From contig JASWHV010000004.1 in assembly GCA_030760725.1 (NCBI GenBank), forward strand, positions 50,683,136-50,747,135: a DNA stretch of 64,000 nt, in the 5' to 3' direction. Shown piece by piece: positions 33,862-46,019 of this stretch (position 1 is the first letter of the stretch; the number at the start of each line of letters is the position of its first letter). Below the pieces are notes generated by a model that was not told where the DNA came from, did not search any database, and saw only the letters and a program-made list of their open reading frames with translations. The position numbers and the translations under genes are program-made. Source of the stretch: Neostapfia colusana. Its lineage: Eukaryota > Streptophyta > Magnoliopsida > Poales > Poaceae.

Positions 33862-36247
33862 TCCCTGACCTCCCCTCTACCGATCTAGGCCATAAGATCA
33901 CAGTTCTAGGCAGAATTTTCGAGGATACGAAACTTTCCGGCGAGATCGCCGCTTCCCACCGCCGTGCGCCGCCGGCAGCGCCGCCCGCGCTCGATCAGAG
34001 CGACGTGGCCGCTTGTGCGCCGTTTATTTTAAATCGCACGGTAGGGTTTAAATCCCCGCATACCGGTTCGATGTTATAATCTCAGCCGTCGGTTTAAAAT
34101 CGGAGGTCCACGTCAGCCCCGCATTATAAAGACTGGAATTCTTACGTGCTACCCCCTGGGGTTCTCTGGAATTAAGAGCTAGCCCCGGAAACTTTAGATC
34201 TAGCCCCTGGAACTCCAGAAAATCATGTAAATTCATTTAAAAATCAGTTTTAGCCCCTGGACTTAATAAAAATTAGGAAAAACACCTCTGATAAGTGTAG
34301 CTAGACCCCTGGAAATTATGAAAATAATATTATAGACCCTGTAATGGGTGAGTTCATTATTTTAGGCCTGTTTAGTATTTAATTTAGAAAATTGAATATG
34401 TAACTAGTGTTTAAAAATTAAAAAGGGGGACAAACATAATTGTCAAAATTAATTAAAAACTTCCTCAGTACTTAGAAAACTTTGGAGTGAGATAAAAGTA
34501 TATTTTTGGGCTGAAATAAATCTGTTTCATCTATTATTCACATTTATTAGTATAGGGACACATTTTTAAGTAAAGAATAGTTATAGAAAAATAGGGAAAA
34601 TAATTATGAAATAGTCTACATCAGAAGCCAAGGTCAAAAGATGTTATTAAATCATTTAGGACCAGAACCTGTACTGTTTAGATGATGTGTATTACTAATT
34701 TCATAATAAAATACACAATTATGCATAGGAATATAAATCTGAAAATATAGCAACTAGTAAATGATAAATGGAGTTTCTAAAATACAAAGAATTCAGTTTA
34801 GGGTTGGTAGAAATTCTGAAGGCACATATGGAGAAGAAAGATATTTTTCTTACATACTTAGTAGTTTAATAAAGGGAATTTATTTAAAACTGAAACACAC
34901 ACACATATATATATATATAGTATGTAAGTATAAATATGAACACCAAAGTAGGAATCATACACATATAAATAAAAGTGTGTGCAAGCCACAGATCAACACA
35001 CAAAGTAACCACAACACATATAATGGTGAATGAATTTCATAAATATGAATGTGTGGTTTGTATAAAGTAGAAGTGTGAACTATGTCTTATGATTGTTGTT
35101 TTTCTTTTTGCTATGTGTGATGGTATGAAGTAGAACCTGTTCAAGAGCAAGTTAACCCTTTCCAAGATCAGGACTACCCATTTCAAGAGCAGCAAGAAGG
35201 AGGCAAGTGTCCTTGACCACTTTGATCCTATGCTAGGATGTGTAGATAGAATTATTTGCATTGTGAAATGAAATATGAAACCCATGCTAGGAAAGTTTCC
35301 CTAGAATTGCATTACCCTGTTTTCTTGTAGCTTGGGTTGGGATTTATTCTGTCATGTCATTTATTTACATGCATATGCTTAGCCATGCTTAGAATGGGAT
35401 ATTTGGGAAATGAGATCATCAGTTTATATTACCATACTCTTGAATGAGACATTGTGAGTTATGTAGAGGTAGGGATCAAGGCAAGTTGGATGTTTTGGTT
35501 GTGTGCTGGGTGCACGAGACTTGGGTTTGTGTTTAGTACTTGCCTGGATCCTAAGGACCGGTTCATGGAGCATGTAACCCGGCTTTACAGTGCCAACCAC
35601 ATGCTGAGATGGGGCAGCTTGGCCAATTAATTAGGTGTATCCCCGGCGTAGTATGGGTGTGTTGGATGGTGCGGGGAGTAGGTGTCAGCTGGACTACCAT
35701 ATGAACCGCAAGGCTCAAGAGGGGGCCACTGCAGCGGGGTTGGAGCCTCTTGTATGCTGTTAGGGGTGAAACCTCAGTGGGCCCACGCTCGTCGGGAATC
35801 CCTTTGTAAAGGCTTCGTAGTGATCTCCTGGCTGCACACCTGGGAAGTGTGAATGTGGATCGTAGCCACTGGCATAATGGAGGTTCTTTTAGTCCACCCG
35901 GCAACGGGGGATGAAATCACTACTTGTGGGTACAGTGGTACAAACTCTGCAGAGTCAAAACTGTCTTGACAGCCGTGCTCACGGTCAAGAGCGGCCTGGA
36001 CTTATTCATGATTAGAGGAGTGATGGTTTTTGGAAGTTGTGGATGTTAAGCGGGGAGCTTAACATTGGAAATGATGTTATGGTTATTAGATTAAGATGAT
36101 GGGATGGGAGATTGGGACCATTTTACCTCTGTAGTATTGTAGGTGCTTAATAAGCTAAGGTGATAGGTGTTAATTGCGTAGTGCTTTAACCATGAGTTCA
36201 ACCTCTCCTTGTTCTAGCCATGCATGATATGATTTTCCCACACTTGC

Positions 36248-36266
36248 TGAGTACCATTGGTACTCA
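36248..36266 (+). other. LTR A hairpin (A3)
   Basis: TGAGTACCATTGGTACTCA: an 8-bp perfect stem with a 3-base loop, preceded by CTTGC. It is present at the same place in A1 (4855-4873), in both A2 LTRs, and in every array unit. Confidence 0.65.
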
Positions 36267-36611
36267 ACCTTGCATATTTGTTGGTTTATATTGCTGCTCA
36301 GGTCAAGATAATGAGGTGGTGTTTAACGACCAAGATTTTGGACCCGAGGAAGGCTTTTAGGTTCATGAAGACCCCCGGGCAACGCCTGTGATGGAGCCCT
36401 AAAGAATAATATTCCGCTGCTAGTTTATTTACTTGTGATGAAGCATTAGTGTCCATTGAGACATTTGCGATGTAAGACTTATTTATATTCGACACCTGGC
36501 TTGTAATAAATGATGCTTCACTATTTGTCATCACATGTATGAGAAAATGATCCTGGCATACATGTGATATTCACTTGGTTATTTCTTCGGAAAAACCGGG
36601 TGTGACAGAGG

Positions 36612-36624
36612 TGGTATCAGAGCC
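36612..36624 (+). other. Primer binding site, unit 1
   Basis: TGGTATCAGAGCC four bases after the LTR terminus, complementary to the 3' end of initiator tRNA-Met. This is the PBS in the normal place. Confidence 0.95.
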
Positions 36625-36823
36625 AAGGTTGCCCGTAGGAACGTGGACCTAGGTAGAAATGGACGTATTTAAGGGCCCTATTTTCTTAAAAACTATTTTC
36701 CATGGTGTGGGTGGAAAAGTGTTATCAAAGGAGTCATTTTCTTCATCTTACCCCAACTTTCATTCAAAATAGGATTTTTGCTTGAGATTTTATCTAACCT
36801 AATTTTAAATTCTTTTGTTTTAC

Positions 36824-37603
36824 ATGGTTCGCATGATTCGCACCGCTCGTAAGTCCACAGGAGGGAGAGTTCCTGTAGTTGCCCTTGCCGAAAGAGAGGA
36901 GAGTCGTCCAGTGACGTATCTTTCCTACGGATTGGCAGTAGGAGATTTGTTGCGCCGTCTTCGATGTATGCTCGAAGCCGCAGGCAATACGGGCAAGCTA
37001 ATCATCCACTATAACTCCACCAGGACCATCCGTGAGAAGAGGGAAGAATGGAGTTCGGAGATGAGGATTATACACGAGAATCAGCTGCTTAAGATTCACC
37101 ACTCTCCAGCTTGTCGAGCAACACAAGTTGACGCGGAGAAAGATGTCACCTAGGAGGCCATCACCTGCCAGAGTCACATCTATCGTCGCCACTAGGACAA
37201 AACTGAGTACATGTATGTCCTCCAACGTGAGAGTGGTACTACGGAGTACAAGTACCCACCGGTGCAGCAAGGGACTTCCCATGGGCACATGGACTTGTGC
37301 TTGGAGGATGCGGCTATGCTCAGCACTCGACTGCAGGAGTGTCAACAAGAGCTTCAGGATGTCCGAGACACCCTGAAGGAAACGGAGGCGTTGCTGCGAG
37401 CTTGCTTAAAGGCGAGAGAAAGAGGAGATGGGAATGAACTGTGTGTCACCGTGAATGATACATGGACTCCTGACTCCCCGGATCGCCGAGCAATCAGGCG
37501 TCGTCGCACTTCTCCACCAGCAGCCTCCCCACCCAAAGCAGAGTCAGAAGGTAGCCAAAATGAGGAGGAAGATCCCGAGGAGCCAGCTCAAGAGGACGAG
37601 TAG
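36824..37603 (+). pseudogene. A3 ORF0 copy 1
   Basis: Same 260-codon frame as the intact copy 4, with TAG at codon 110 (Trp in DVTWEAIT) and codon 124 (Leu). Codon 172 is intact. The base before the ATG is C (TTTTAC), so the acceptor-like AG is absent. Confidence 0.9.
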
Positions 37604-37692
37604 TGTAGAGTCTTTCCCATAGCTAGCAAGAGGTCGAGTTATTTTTCTTACATACTTAGTAGTTTAATAAAGGGAATTTATTTAAAACTGAA

Positions 37693-37723
<31 letters not shown>

Positions 37724-39415
37724 GTATGTAAGTATAAATATGAACACCAAAGTAGGAATCATACACATATAAATAAAAGTGTGTGCAAGCCACAGATCAA
37801 CACACAAAGTAACCACAACACATATAATGGTGAATGAATTTCATAAATATGAATGTGTGGTTTGTATAAAGTAGAAGTGTGAACTATGTCTTATGATTGT
37901 TGTTTTTCTTTTTGCTATGTGTGATGGTATGATGTAGAACCTGTTCAAGAGCAAGTTAACCCTTTCCAAGATCAGGACTACCCATTTCAAGAGCAGCAAG
38001 AAGGAGGCAAGTGTCCTTGACCACTTTGATCCTATGCTAGGATGTGTAGATAGAATTATTTGCATTGTCAAATGAAATATGAAACCCATGCTAGGAAAGT
38101 TTCCCTAGAATTGCATTACCCTGTTTCCTTGTAGCTTGGGTTGGGATTTATTCTGTCATGTCATTTATTTACATGCATATGCTTAGCCATGCTTAGAATG
38201 GGATATTTGGGAAATGAGATCATCAGTTTATATTACCATACTCTTGAATGAGACATTGTGAGTAATGTAGAGGTAGGGATCAAGGCAAGTTGGATGTTTT
38301 GGTTGTGTGCTGGGTGCACGAGACTTGGGTTTGTGTTTAGTACTTGCCTGGATCCTAAGGACCGGTTCATGGAGCATGTAACCCGGCTTTACAGTGCCAA
38401 CCACATGCTGAGATGGGGCAGCTTGGCGAATTAATTAGGTGTATCCCCGGCGTAGTATGGGTGTGTTGGATGATGCGGGGAGTAGGTGTCAGCTGGACTA
38501 CCATATGAACCGCAAGGCTCAAGAGGGGGCCACTGCAGCGGGGTTGGAGCCTCTTGTATGCTGTTAGGGGTGAAACCTCAGTGGGCCCACGCTCGTCGGG
38601 AATCCCTTTGTAAAGGCTTCGTAGTGATCTCCTGGCTGCACACCTGGGAAGTGTGAATGTGGATCGTAGCCACTGGCATAATGGAGGTTCTTTTAGTCCA
38701 CCCGGCAACGGGGGATGAAATCACTACTTGTGGGTACAGTGGTACAAACACTGCAGAGTCAAAACTGTATTGACAGCCGTGCTCACGGTCAAGAGCGACC
38801 TAGACTTATTCATGATTAGAGGAGTGATGGTTTTTGGAAGTTGTGGATGTTAAGCGGGGAGCTTAACATTGGAAATGATGTTATGGTTATTAGATTAAGA
38901 TGATGGGATGGGAGATTGGGACCATTTTACCTCTGTAGTATTGTAGGTGCTTAATAAGCTAAGGTGATAGGTGTTAATTGCGTAGTGCTTTAACCATGAG
39001 TTCAACCTCTCCTTGTTCTAGCCATGCATGATATGATTTTCCCATACTTGCTGAGTACCATTGGTACTCAACCTTGCATATTTGTTGGTTTATATTGCTG
39101 CTCAGGTCAAGATAATGAGGTGGTGTTTAACGACCAAGATTTTGGACCCGAGGAAGGCTTTTAGGTTCATGAAGACCCCCGGGCAACGTCTGTGATGGAG
39201 CCCTAAAGAATAATATTCCGCTGCTAGTTTATTTACTTGTGATGAAGCATTAGTGTCCATTGAGACATTTGCGATGTAAGACTTATTTATATTCGACACC
39301 TGGCTTGTAATAAATGATGCTTCACTATTTGTCATCACATGTATGAGAAAATGATCCTGGCATACATGTGATATTCACTTGGTTATTTCTTCGGAAAAAC
39401 CGGGTGTGACAGAGG

Positions 39416-39428
39416 TGGTATCAGAGCC
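39416..39428 (+). other. Primer binding site, unit 2
   Basis: Perfect TGGTATCAGAGCC after an LTR terminus. Confidence 0.92.
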
Positions 39429-39627
39429 AAGGTTGCCCGTAGGAACGTGGACCTAGGTAGAAATGGACGTATTTAAGGGCCCTATTTTCTTAAAAACTAT
39501 TTTCCAAGGTGTGGGTGGAAAAGTATTATCAAAGGAGTCATTTTCTTCATCTTACCCCAACTTTCATTCAAAATAGGATTTTTGTTTGAGATTTTATCTA
39601 ACCTAATTTTAAATTCTTTTGTTTTAC

Positions 39628-40407
39628 ATGGTTCGCATGATTCGCACCGCTCGTAAGTCCACAGGAGGGAGAGTTCCCGTAGTTGCCCTTGACGAAAGAG
39701 AGGAGAGTCGTCCAGTGACGTATCTTTCCTACGGATTGGCAGTAGGAGATTTGTTGCGCCGTCTTCGATGTATGCTCGAAGCCGCAGGCAATACGGGCAA
39801 GCTAATCATCCACTATAACTCCACCAGGACCATCCGTGAGAAGAGGGAAGAATGGAGTTCGGAGATGAGGATTATACACGAGAATCAGCTGCTTAAGATT
39901 CACCACTCTCCAGCTTGTCGAGCAACACAAGTTGACGTGGAGAAAGATGTCACCTGGGAGGCCATCACCTGCCAGAGTCACATCTATCGTCGCCACTAGG
40001 ACAAAACTGAGTACATGTATGTCCTCCAACGTGAGAGTGGTACTACGGAGTACAAGTACCCACCGGTGCAGCAAGGGACTTCCCATGGGCACATGGACTT
40101 GTGCTTGGAGGATGCGGCTATGCTCAGCACTCGACTGCAGTAGTGTCAACAAGAGCTTCAGGATGTCCGAGACACCCTGAAGGAAACGGAGGCGTTGCTG
40201 CGAGCTTGCTTAAAGGCGAAAGAAAGAGGAGATGGGAATGAACTGTGTGTCACCGTGAATGATACATGGACTCCTGACTCCCCGGATCGCCGAGCAATCA
40301 GGCGTCGTCGCACTTCTCCACCAGCAGCCTCCCCACCCAAAGCAGAGTCAGAAGGTAGCCGAAATGAGGAGGAAGATCCCGAGGAGCCAGCTCAAGAGGA
40401 CGAGTAG
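39628..40407 (+). pseudogene. A3 ORF0 copy 2
   Basis: Full-length frame with TAG at codons 124 and 172; Trp110 is intact. TTTTAC precedes the ATG. Confidence 0.9.
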
Positions 40408-40496
40408 TGTAGAGTCTTTCCCATAGCTAGCAAGAGGTCGAGTTATTTTTCTTACATACTTAGTAGTTTAATAAAGGGAATTTATTTAAAACTGAA

Positions 40497-40527
<31 letters not shown>

Positions 40528-42218
40528 GTATGTAAGTATAAATATGAACACCAAAGTAGGAATCATACACATATAAATAAAAGTGTGTGCAAGCCACAGA
40601 TCAACACACAAAGTAACCACAACACATATAATGGTGAATGAATTTCATAAATATGAATGTGTGGTTTGTATAAAGTAGAAGTGTGAACTATGTCTTATGA
40701 TTGTTATTTTCTTTTTGCTATGTGTGATGGTATGATGTAGAACCTGTTCAAGAGCAAGTTAACCCTTTCCAAGATCAGGACTACCCATTTCAAGAGCAGC
40801 AAGAAGGAGGCAAGTGTCCTTGACCACTTTGATCCTATGCTAGGATGTGTAGATAGAATTATTTGCATTGTCAAATGAAATATGAAACCCATGCTAGGAA
40901 AGTTTCCCTAGAATTGCATTACCCTGTTTCCTTGTAGCTTGGGTTGGGATTTATTCTGTCATGTCATTTATTTACATGCATATGCTTAGCCATGCTTAGA
41001 ATGGGATATTTGGGAAATGAGATCATCAGTTTATATTACCATACTCTTGAATGAGACATTGTGAGTAATGTAGAGGTAGGGATCAAGGCAAGTTGGATGT
41101 TTTGGTTGTGTGCTGGGTGCACGAGACTTGGATTTGTTTTTAGTACTTGCCTGGATCCTAAGGACCGGTTCATGGAGCATGTAACCCGGCTTTACAGTGC
41201 CAACCACATGCTGAGATGGGGCAGCTTGGCCAATTAATTAGGTGTATCCCCGGCGTAGTATGGGTGTGTTGGATGGTGCGGGGAGTAGGTGTCAGCTGGA
41301 CTACCATATGAACCGCAAGGCTCAAGAGGGGGCCACTGCAGCGGGGTTGGAGCCTCTTGTATGCTGTTAGGGGTGAAACCTCAGTGGGCCCACGCTCGTC
41401 GGGAATCCCTTTGTAAAGGCTTCGTAGTGATCTCCTGGCTGCACACCTGGGAAGTGTGAATGTGGATCGTAGCCACTGGCATAATGGAGGTTCTTTTAGT
41501 CCACCCGGCAACGGGGGATGAAATCACTACTTGTGGGTACAGTGGTACAAACTCTGCAGAGTCAAAACTGTCTTGACAGCCGTGCTCACGGTCAAGAGCG
41601 GCCTGGACTTATTCATGATTAGAGGAGTGATGGTTTTTGGAAGTTGTGGATGTTAAGCGGGGAGCTTAACATTGGAAATGATGTTATGGTTATTAGATTA
41701 AGATGATGGGATGGGAGATTGGGACCATTTTACCTCTGTAGTATTGTAGGTGCTTAATAAGCTAAGGTGATAGGTGTTAATTGCGTAGTGCTTTAACCAT
41801 GAGTTCAACCTCTCCTTGTTCTAGCCATGCATGATATGATTTTCCCACACTTGCTGAGTACCATTGGTACTCAACCTTGCATATTTGTTGGTTTATATTG
41901 CTGCTCAGGTCAAGATAATGAGGTGGTGTTTAACGACCAAGATTTTGGACCCGAGGAAGGCTTTTAGGTTCATGAAGACCCCCGGGCAACGCCTGTGATG
42001 GAGCCCTAAAGAATAATATTCCGCTGCTAGTTTATTTACTTGTGATGAAGCATTAGTGTCCATTGAGACATTTGCGATGTAAGACTTATTTATATTCGAC
42101 ACCTGGCTTGTAATAAATGATGCTTCACTATTTGTCATCACATGTATGAGAAAATGATCCTCGCATACATGTGATATTCACTTGGTTATTTCTTCGGAAA
42201 AACCGGGTGTGACAGAGG

Positions 42219-42231
42219 TGGTATCAGAGCC
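42219..42231 (+). other. Primer binding site, unit 3
   Basis: Perfect TGGTATCAGAGCC after an LTR terminus. Confidence 0.92.
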
Positions 42232-42430
42232 AAGGTTGCCTGTAGGAACGTGGACCTAGGTAGAAATGGACGTATTTAAGGGCCCTATTTTCTTAAAAAC
42301 TATTTTCCAAGGTGTGGGTGGAAAAGTGTTATCAAAGGAGTCATTTTCTTCATCTTACCCCAACTTTCATTCAAAATAGGATTTTTGTTTGAGATTTTAT
42401 CTAACCTAATTTTAAATTCTTTTGTTTTAC

Positions 42431-43210
42431 ATGGTTCGCATGATTCGCACCGCTCGTAAGTCCACAGGAGGGAGAGTTCCCGTAGTTGCCCTTGACGAAA
42501 GAGAGGAGAGTCGTCCAGTGACGTATCTTTCCTACGGATTGGCAGTAGGAGATTTGTTGCGCCGTCTTCGATGTATGCTCGAAGCCGCAGGCAATACGGG
42601 CAAGCTAATCATCCACTATAACTCCACCAGGACCATCCGTGAGAAGAGGGAAGAATGGAGTTCGGAGATGAGGATTATACACGAGAATCAGCTGCTTAAG
42701 ATTCACCACTCTCCAGCTTGTCGAGCAACACAAGTTGACGTGGAGAAAGATGTCACCTGGGAGGCCATCACCTGCCAGAGTCACATCTATCGTCGCCACT
42801 AGGACAAAACTGAGTACATGTATGTCCTCCAACGTGAGAGTGGTACTACGGAGTACAAGTACCCACCGGTGCAGCAAGGGACTTCCCATGGGCACATGGA
42901 CTTGTGCTTGGAGGATGCGGCTATGCTCAGCACTCGACTGCAGTAGTGTCAACAAGAGCTTCAGGATGTCCGAGACACCCTGAAGGAAACGGAGGCGTTG
43001 CTGCGAGCTTGCTTAAAGGCGAAAGAAAGAGGAGATGGGAATGAACTGTGTGTCACCGTGAATGATACATGGACTCCTGACTCCCCGGATCGCCGAGCAA
43101 TCAGTCGTCGTCGCACTTCTCCACCAGCAGCCTCCCCACCCAAAGCAGAGTCAGAAGGTAGCCGAAATGAGGAGGAAGATCCCGAGGAGCCAGCTCAAGA
43201 GGACGAGTAG
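42431..43210 (+). pseudogene. A3 ORF0 copy 3
   Basis: Same two stops as copy 2 (codons 124 and 172), and TTTTAC before the ATG. It has a private Arg to Ser change in the basic motif (RRAISRRR). Confidence 0.9.
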
Positions 43211-43299
43211 TGTAGAGTCTTTCCCATAGCTAGCAAGAGGTCGAGTTATTTTTCTTACATACTTAGTAGTTTAATAAAGGGAATTTATTTAAAACTGAA

Positions 43300-43336
<37 letters not shown>

Positions 43337-45027
43337 GTATGTAAGTATAAATATGAACACCAAAGTAGGAATCATACACATATAAATAAAAGTGTGTGCA
43401 AGCCACAGATCAACACACAAAGTAACCACAACACATATAATGGTGAATGAATTTCATAAATATGAATGTGTGGTTTGTATAAAGTAGAAGTGTGAACTAT
43501 GTCTTATGATTGTTATTTTCTTTTTGCTATGTGTGATGGTATGATGTAGAACCTGTTCAAGAGCAAGTTAACCCTTTCCAAGATCAGGACTACCCATTTC
43601 AAGAGCAGCAAGAAGGAGGCAAGTGTCCTTGACCACTTTGATCCTATGCTAGGATGTGTAGATAGAATTATTTGCATTGTCAAATGAAATATGATACCCA
43701 TGCTAGGAAAGTTTCCCTAGAATTGCATTACCCTGTTTCCTTGTAGCTTGGGTTGGGATTTATTTTGTCATGTCATTTATTTACATGCATATGCTTAGCC
43801 ATGCTTAGAATGGGATATTTGGGAAATGAGATCATCAGTTTATATTACCATACTCTTGAATGAGACATTGTGAGTAATGTAGAGGTAGGGATCAAGGCAA
43901 GTTGGATGTTTTGGTTGTGTGCTGGGTGCACGAGACTTGGGTTTGTTTTTAGTACTTGCCTGGATCCTAAGGACCGGTTCATGGAGCATGTAACCCGGCT
44001 TTACAGTGCCAACCACATGCTGAGATGGGGCAGCTTGGCCAATTAATTAGGTGTATCCCCGGCGTAGTATGGGTGTGTTGGATGGTGCGGGGAGTAGGTG
44101 TCAGCTGGACTACCATATGAACCGCAAGGCTCAAGAGGGGGCCACTGCAGCGGGGTTGGAGCCTCTTGTATGCTGTTAGGGGTGAAACCTCAGTGGGCCC
44201 ACGCTCGTCGGGAATCCCTTTGTAAAGGCTTCGTAGTGATCTCCTGGCTGCACACCTGGGAAGTGTGAATGTGGATCGTAGCCACTGGCATAATGGAGGT
44301 TCTTTTAGTCCACCCGGCAACGGGGGATGAAATCACTACTTGTGGGTACAGTGGTACAAACTCTGCAGAGTCAAAACTGTCTTGACAGCCGTGCTCACGG
44401 TCAAGAGCGGCCTGGACTTATTCATGATTAGAGGAGTGATGGTTTTTGGAAGTTGTGGATGTTAAGCGGGGAGCTTAACATTGGAAATGATGTTATGGTT
44501 ATTAGATTAAGATGATGGGATGGGAGATTGGGACCATTTTACCTCTGTAGTATTGTAGGTGCTTAATAAGCTAAGGTGATAGGTGTTAATTGCGTAGTGC
44601 TTTAACCATGAGTTCAACCTCTCCTTGTTCTAGCCATGCATGATATGATTTTCCCACACTTGCTGAGTACCATTGGTACTCAACCTTGCATATTTGTTGG
44701 TTTATATTGCTGCTCAGGTCAAGATAATGAGGTGGTGTTTAACGACCAAGATTTTGGACCCGAGGAAGGCTTTTAGGTTCATGAAGACCCCCGGGCAACG
44801 CCTGTGATGGAGCCCTAAAGAATAATATTCCGCTGCTAGTTTATTTACTTGTGATGAAGCATTAGTGTCCATTGAGACATTTGCGATGTAAGACTTATTT
44901 ATATTCGACACCTGGCTTGTAATAAATGATGCTTCACTATTTGTCATCACATGTATGAGAAAATGATCCTGGCATACATGTGATATTCACTTGGTTATTT
45001 CTTCGGAAAAACCGGGTGTGACAGAGG

Positions 45028-45040
45028 TGGTATCAGAGCC
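45028..45040 (+). other. Primer binding site, unit 4
   Basis: Perfect TGGTATCAGAGCC after an LTR terminus. Confidence 0.92.
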
Positions 45041-45239
45041 AAGGTTGCCCGTAGGAACGTGGACCTAGGTAGAAATGGACGTATTTAAGGGCCCTATTTT
45101 CTTAAAAACTATTTTCCAAGGTGTGGGTGGAAAAGTGTTATCAAAGGAGTCATTTTCTTCATCTTACCCCAACTTTCATTCAAAATAGGATTTTTGTTTG
45201 AGATTTTATCTAACCTAATTTTAAATTCTTTTGTTTTAG

Positions 45240-46019
45240 ATGGTTCGCATGATTCGCACCGCTCGTAAGTCCACAGGAGGGAGAGTTCTCGTAGTTGCCC
45301 TTGCCGAAGGAGAGGAGAGTCGTCCAGTGACGTATCTTTCCTACGGATTGGCAGTAGGAGATTTGTTGCGCCGTCTTCGACGTATGCTCGAAGCTGCAGG
45401 CAATACGGGCAAGCTAATCATCCACTATAACTCCACCAGGACCATCCGTGAGAAGAGGGAAGAATGGAGTTCGGAGATGAGGATTATACACGAGAATCAG
45501 CTGCTTAAGATTCACCACTCTCCAGCTTGTCGAGCAACACAAGTTGACGCGGAGAAAGATGTCACCTGGGAGGCCATCACCTGCCAGAGTCACATCTATC
45601 GTCGCCACTTGGACAAAACTGAGTACACGTATGTCCTCCAACGTGAGAGTGGTACTACGGAGTACAAGTACCCACCGGTGCAGCAAGGGACTTCCCATGA
45701 GCACATGGACTTGTGCTTGGAGGATGCGGCTATGCTCAGCACTCGACTGCAGGAGTGTCAACAAGAGCATCAGGATGTCCGAGACACCCTGAAGGAAACG
45801 GAGGCGTTGCTGCGAGCTTGCTTAAAGGCGAGAGAAAGAGGAGATGGGAATGAACTGTGTGTCACTGTGAATGATACATGGACTCCTGACTCCCCGGATC
45901 GCCGAGCAATCAAGCGTCGTCGCACTTCTCCACCAGCAGCCTCCCCACCCAAAGCAGAGTCAGAAGGTAGCCGAAATGAGGAGGAAGATCCCGAGGAGCC
46001 AGCTCAAGAGGACGAGTAG
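45240..46019 (+). CDS. A3 ORF0 copy 4, intact extra ORF upstream of gag
   Basis: 259 residues, open throughout, unlike the other four copies. Its function is unknown. Visible features: a basic N-terminus (MVRMIRTARKSTGG); a region at 74-121 with EEWSSEMRI and HHSPACRAT followed by a helix-like WEAITCQSHIYRRH; a probable coiled coil at about 162-205 (LEDAAMLSTRLQECQQ, VRDTLKETEALLRA); a basic cluster RRAIKRRR at 221-228 that could be a nuclear localisation signal; and an acidic tail ending EEPAQEDE. The ATG follows CTTTTGTTTTAG directly, and this start is shared with A2. It lies 3.1 kb upstream of gag with unit 5 in between, so it could be made only from a spliced or otherwise separate message. 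Related ORFs occur in B and D. Confidence 0.82.
   Translation: MVRMIRTARKSTGGRVLVVALAEGEESRPVTYLSYGLAVGDLLRRLRRMLEAAGNTGKLIIHYNSTRTIREKREEWSSEMRIIHENQLLKIHHSPACRATQVDAEKDVTWEAITCQSHIYRRHLDKTEYTYVLQRESGTTEYKYPPVQQGTSHEHMDLCLEDAAMLSTRLQECQQEHQDVRDTLKETEALLRACLKARERGDGNELCVTVNDTWTPDSPDRRAIKRRRTSPPAASPPKAESEGSRNEEEDPEEPAQEDE

Larger units (their letters stand above)
33174..36607 (+). repeat. A3 5' LTR (3,434 bp)
   Basis: TGTAACATCCC to GGGTGTGACA, collinear with solo LTR A1. TATA box at 33589. The 3' half from 34842 is the first part of the tandem unit. It contains several donor-like words downstream of the TATA box (TCCGGTGAGC near 33633, CCCGAGGTGAGATCC near 33851) and a CA/TA microsatellite near 34895. 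Confidence 0.93.
34842..37639 (+). repeat. Array unit 1
   Basis: Contains the 3' half of the true 5' LTR (to 36607), PBS 36612-36624 and ORF0 copy 1. Its LTR portion keeps A1-like variants (TATGAAGTAGAACC, GTGAGTTATGTAG) that units 2-5 have lost. Confidence 0.93.
37640..40443 (+). repeat. Array unit 2
   Basis: LTR part to 39411, then leader and ORF0 copy 2. It is nearly identical to unit 3 over ORF0. Confidence 0.93.
40444..43246 (+). repeat. Array unit 3
   Basis: LTR part to 42214. Shares with unit 2 the GACGAAAGAGAGG variant and both ORF0 stops, so units 2 and 3 are the most recent duplicates. Confidence 0.93.

Noticed and set aside
36612..36624. tRNA-like match TGGTATCAGAGCC
   Set aside because: It is the primer binding site complementary to tRNA-Met, not a tRNA gene; no cloverleaf surrounds it.
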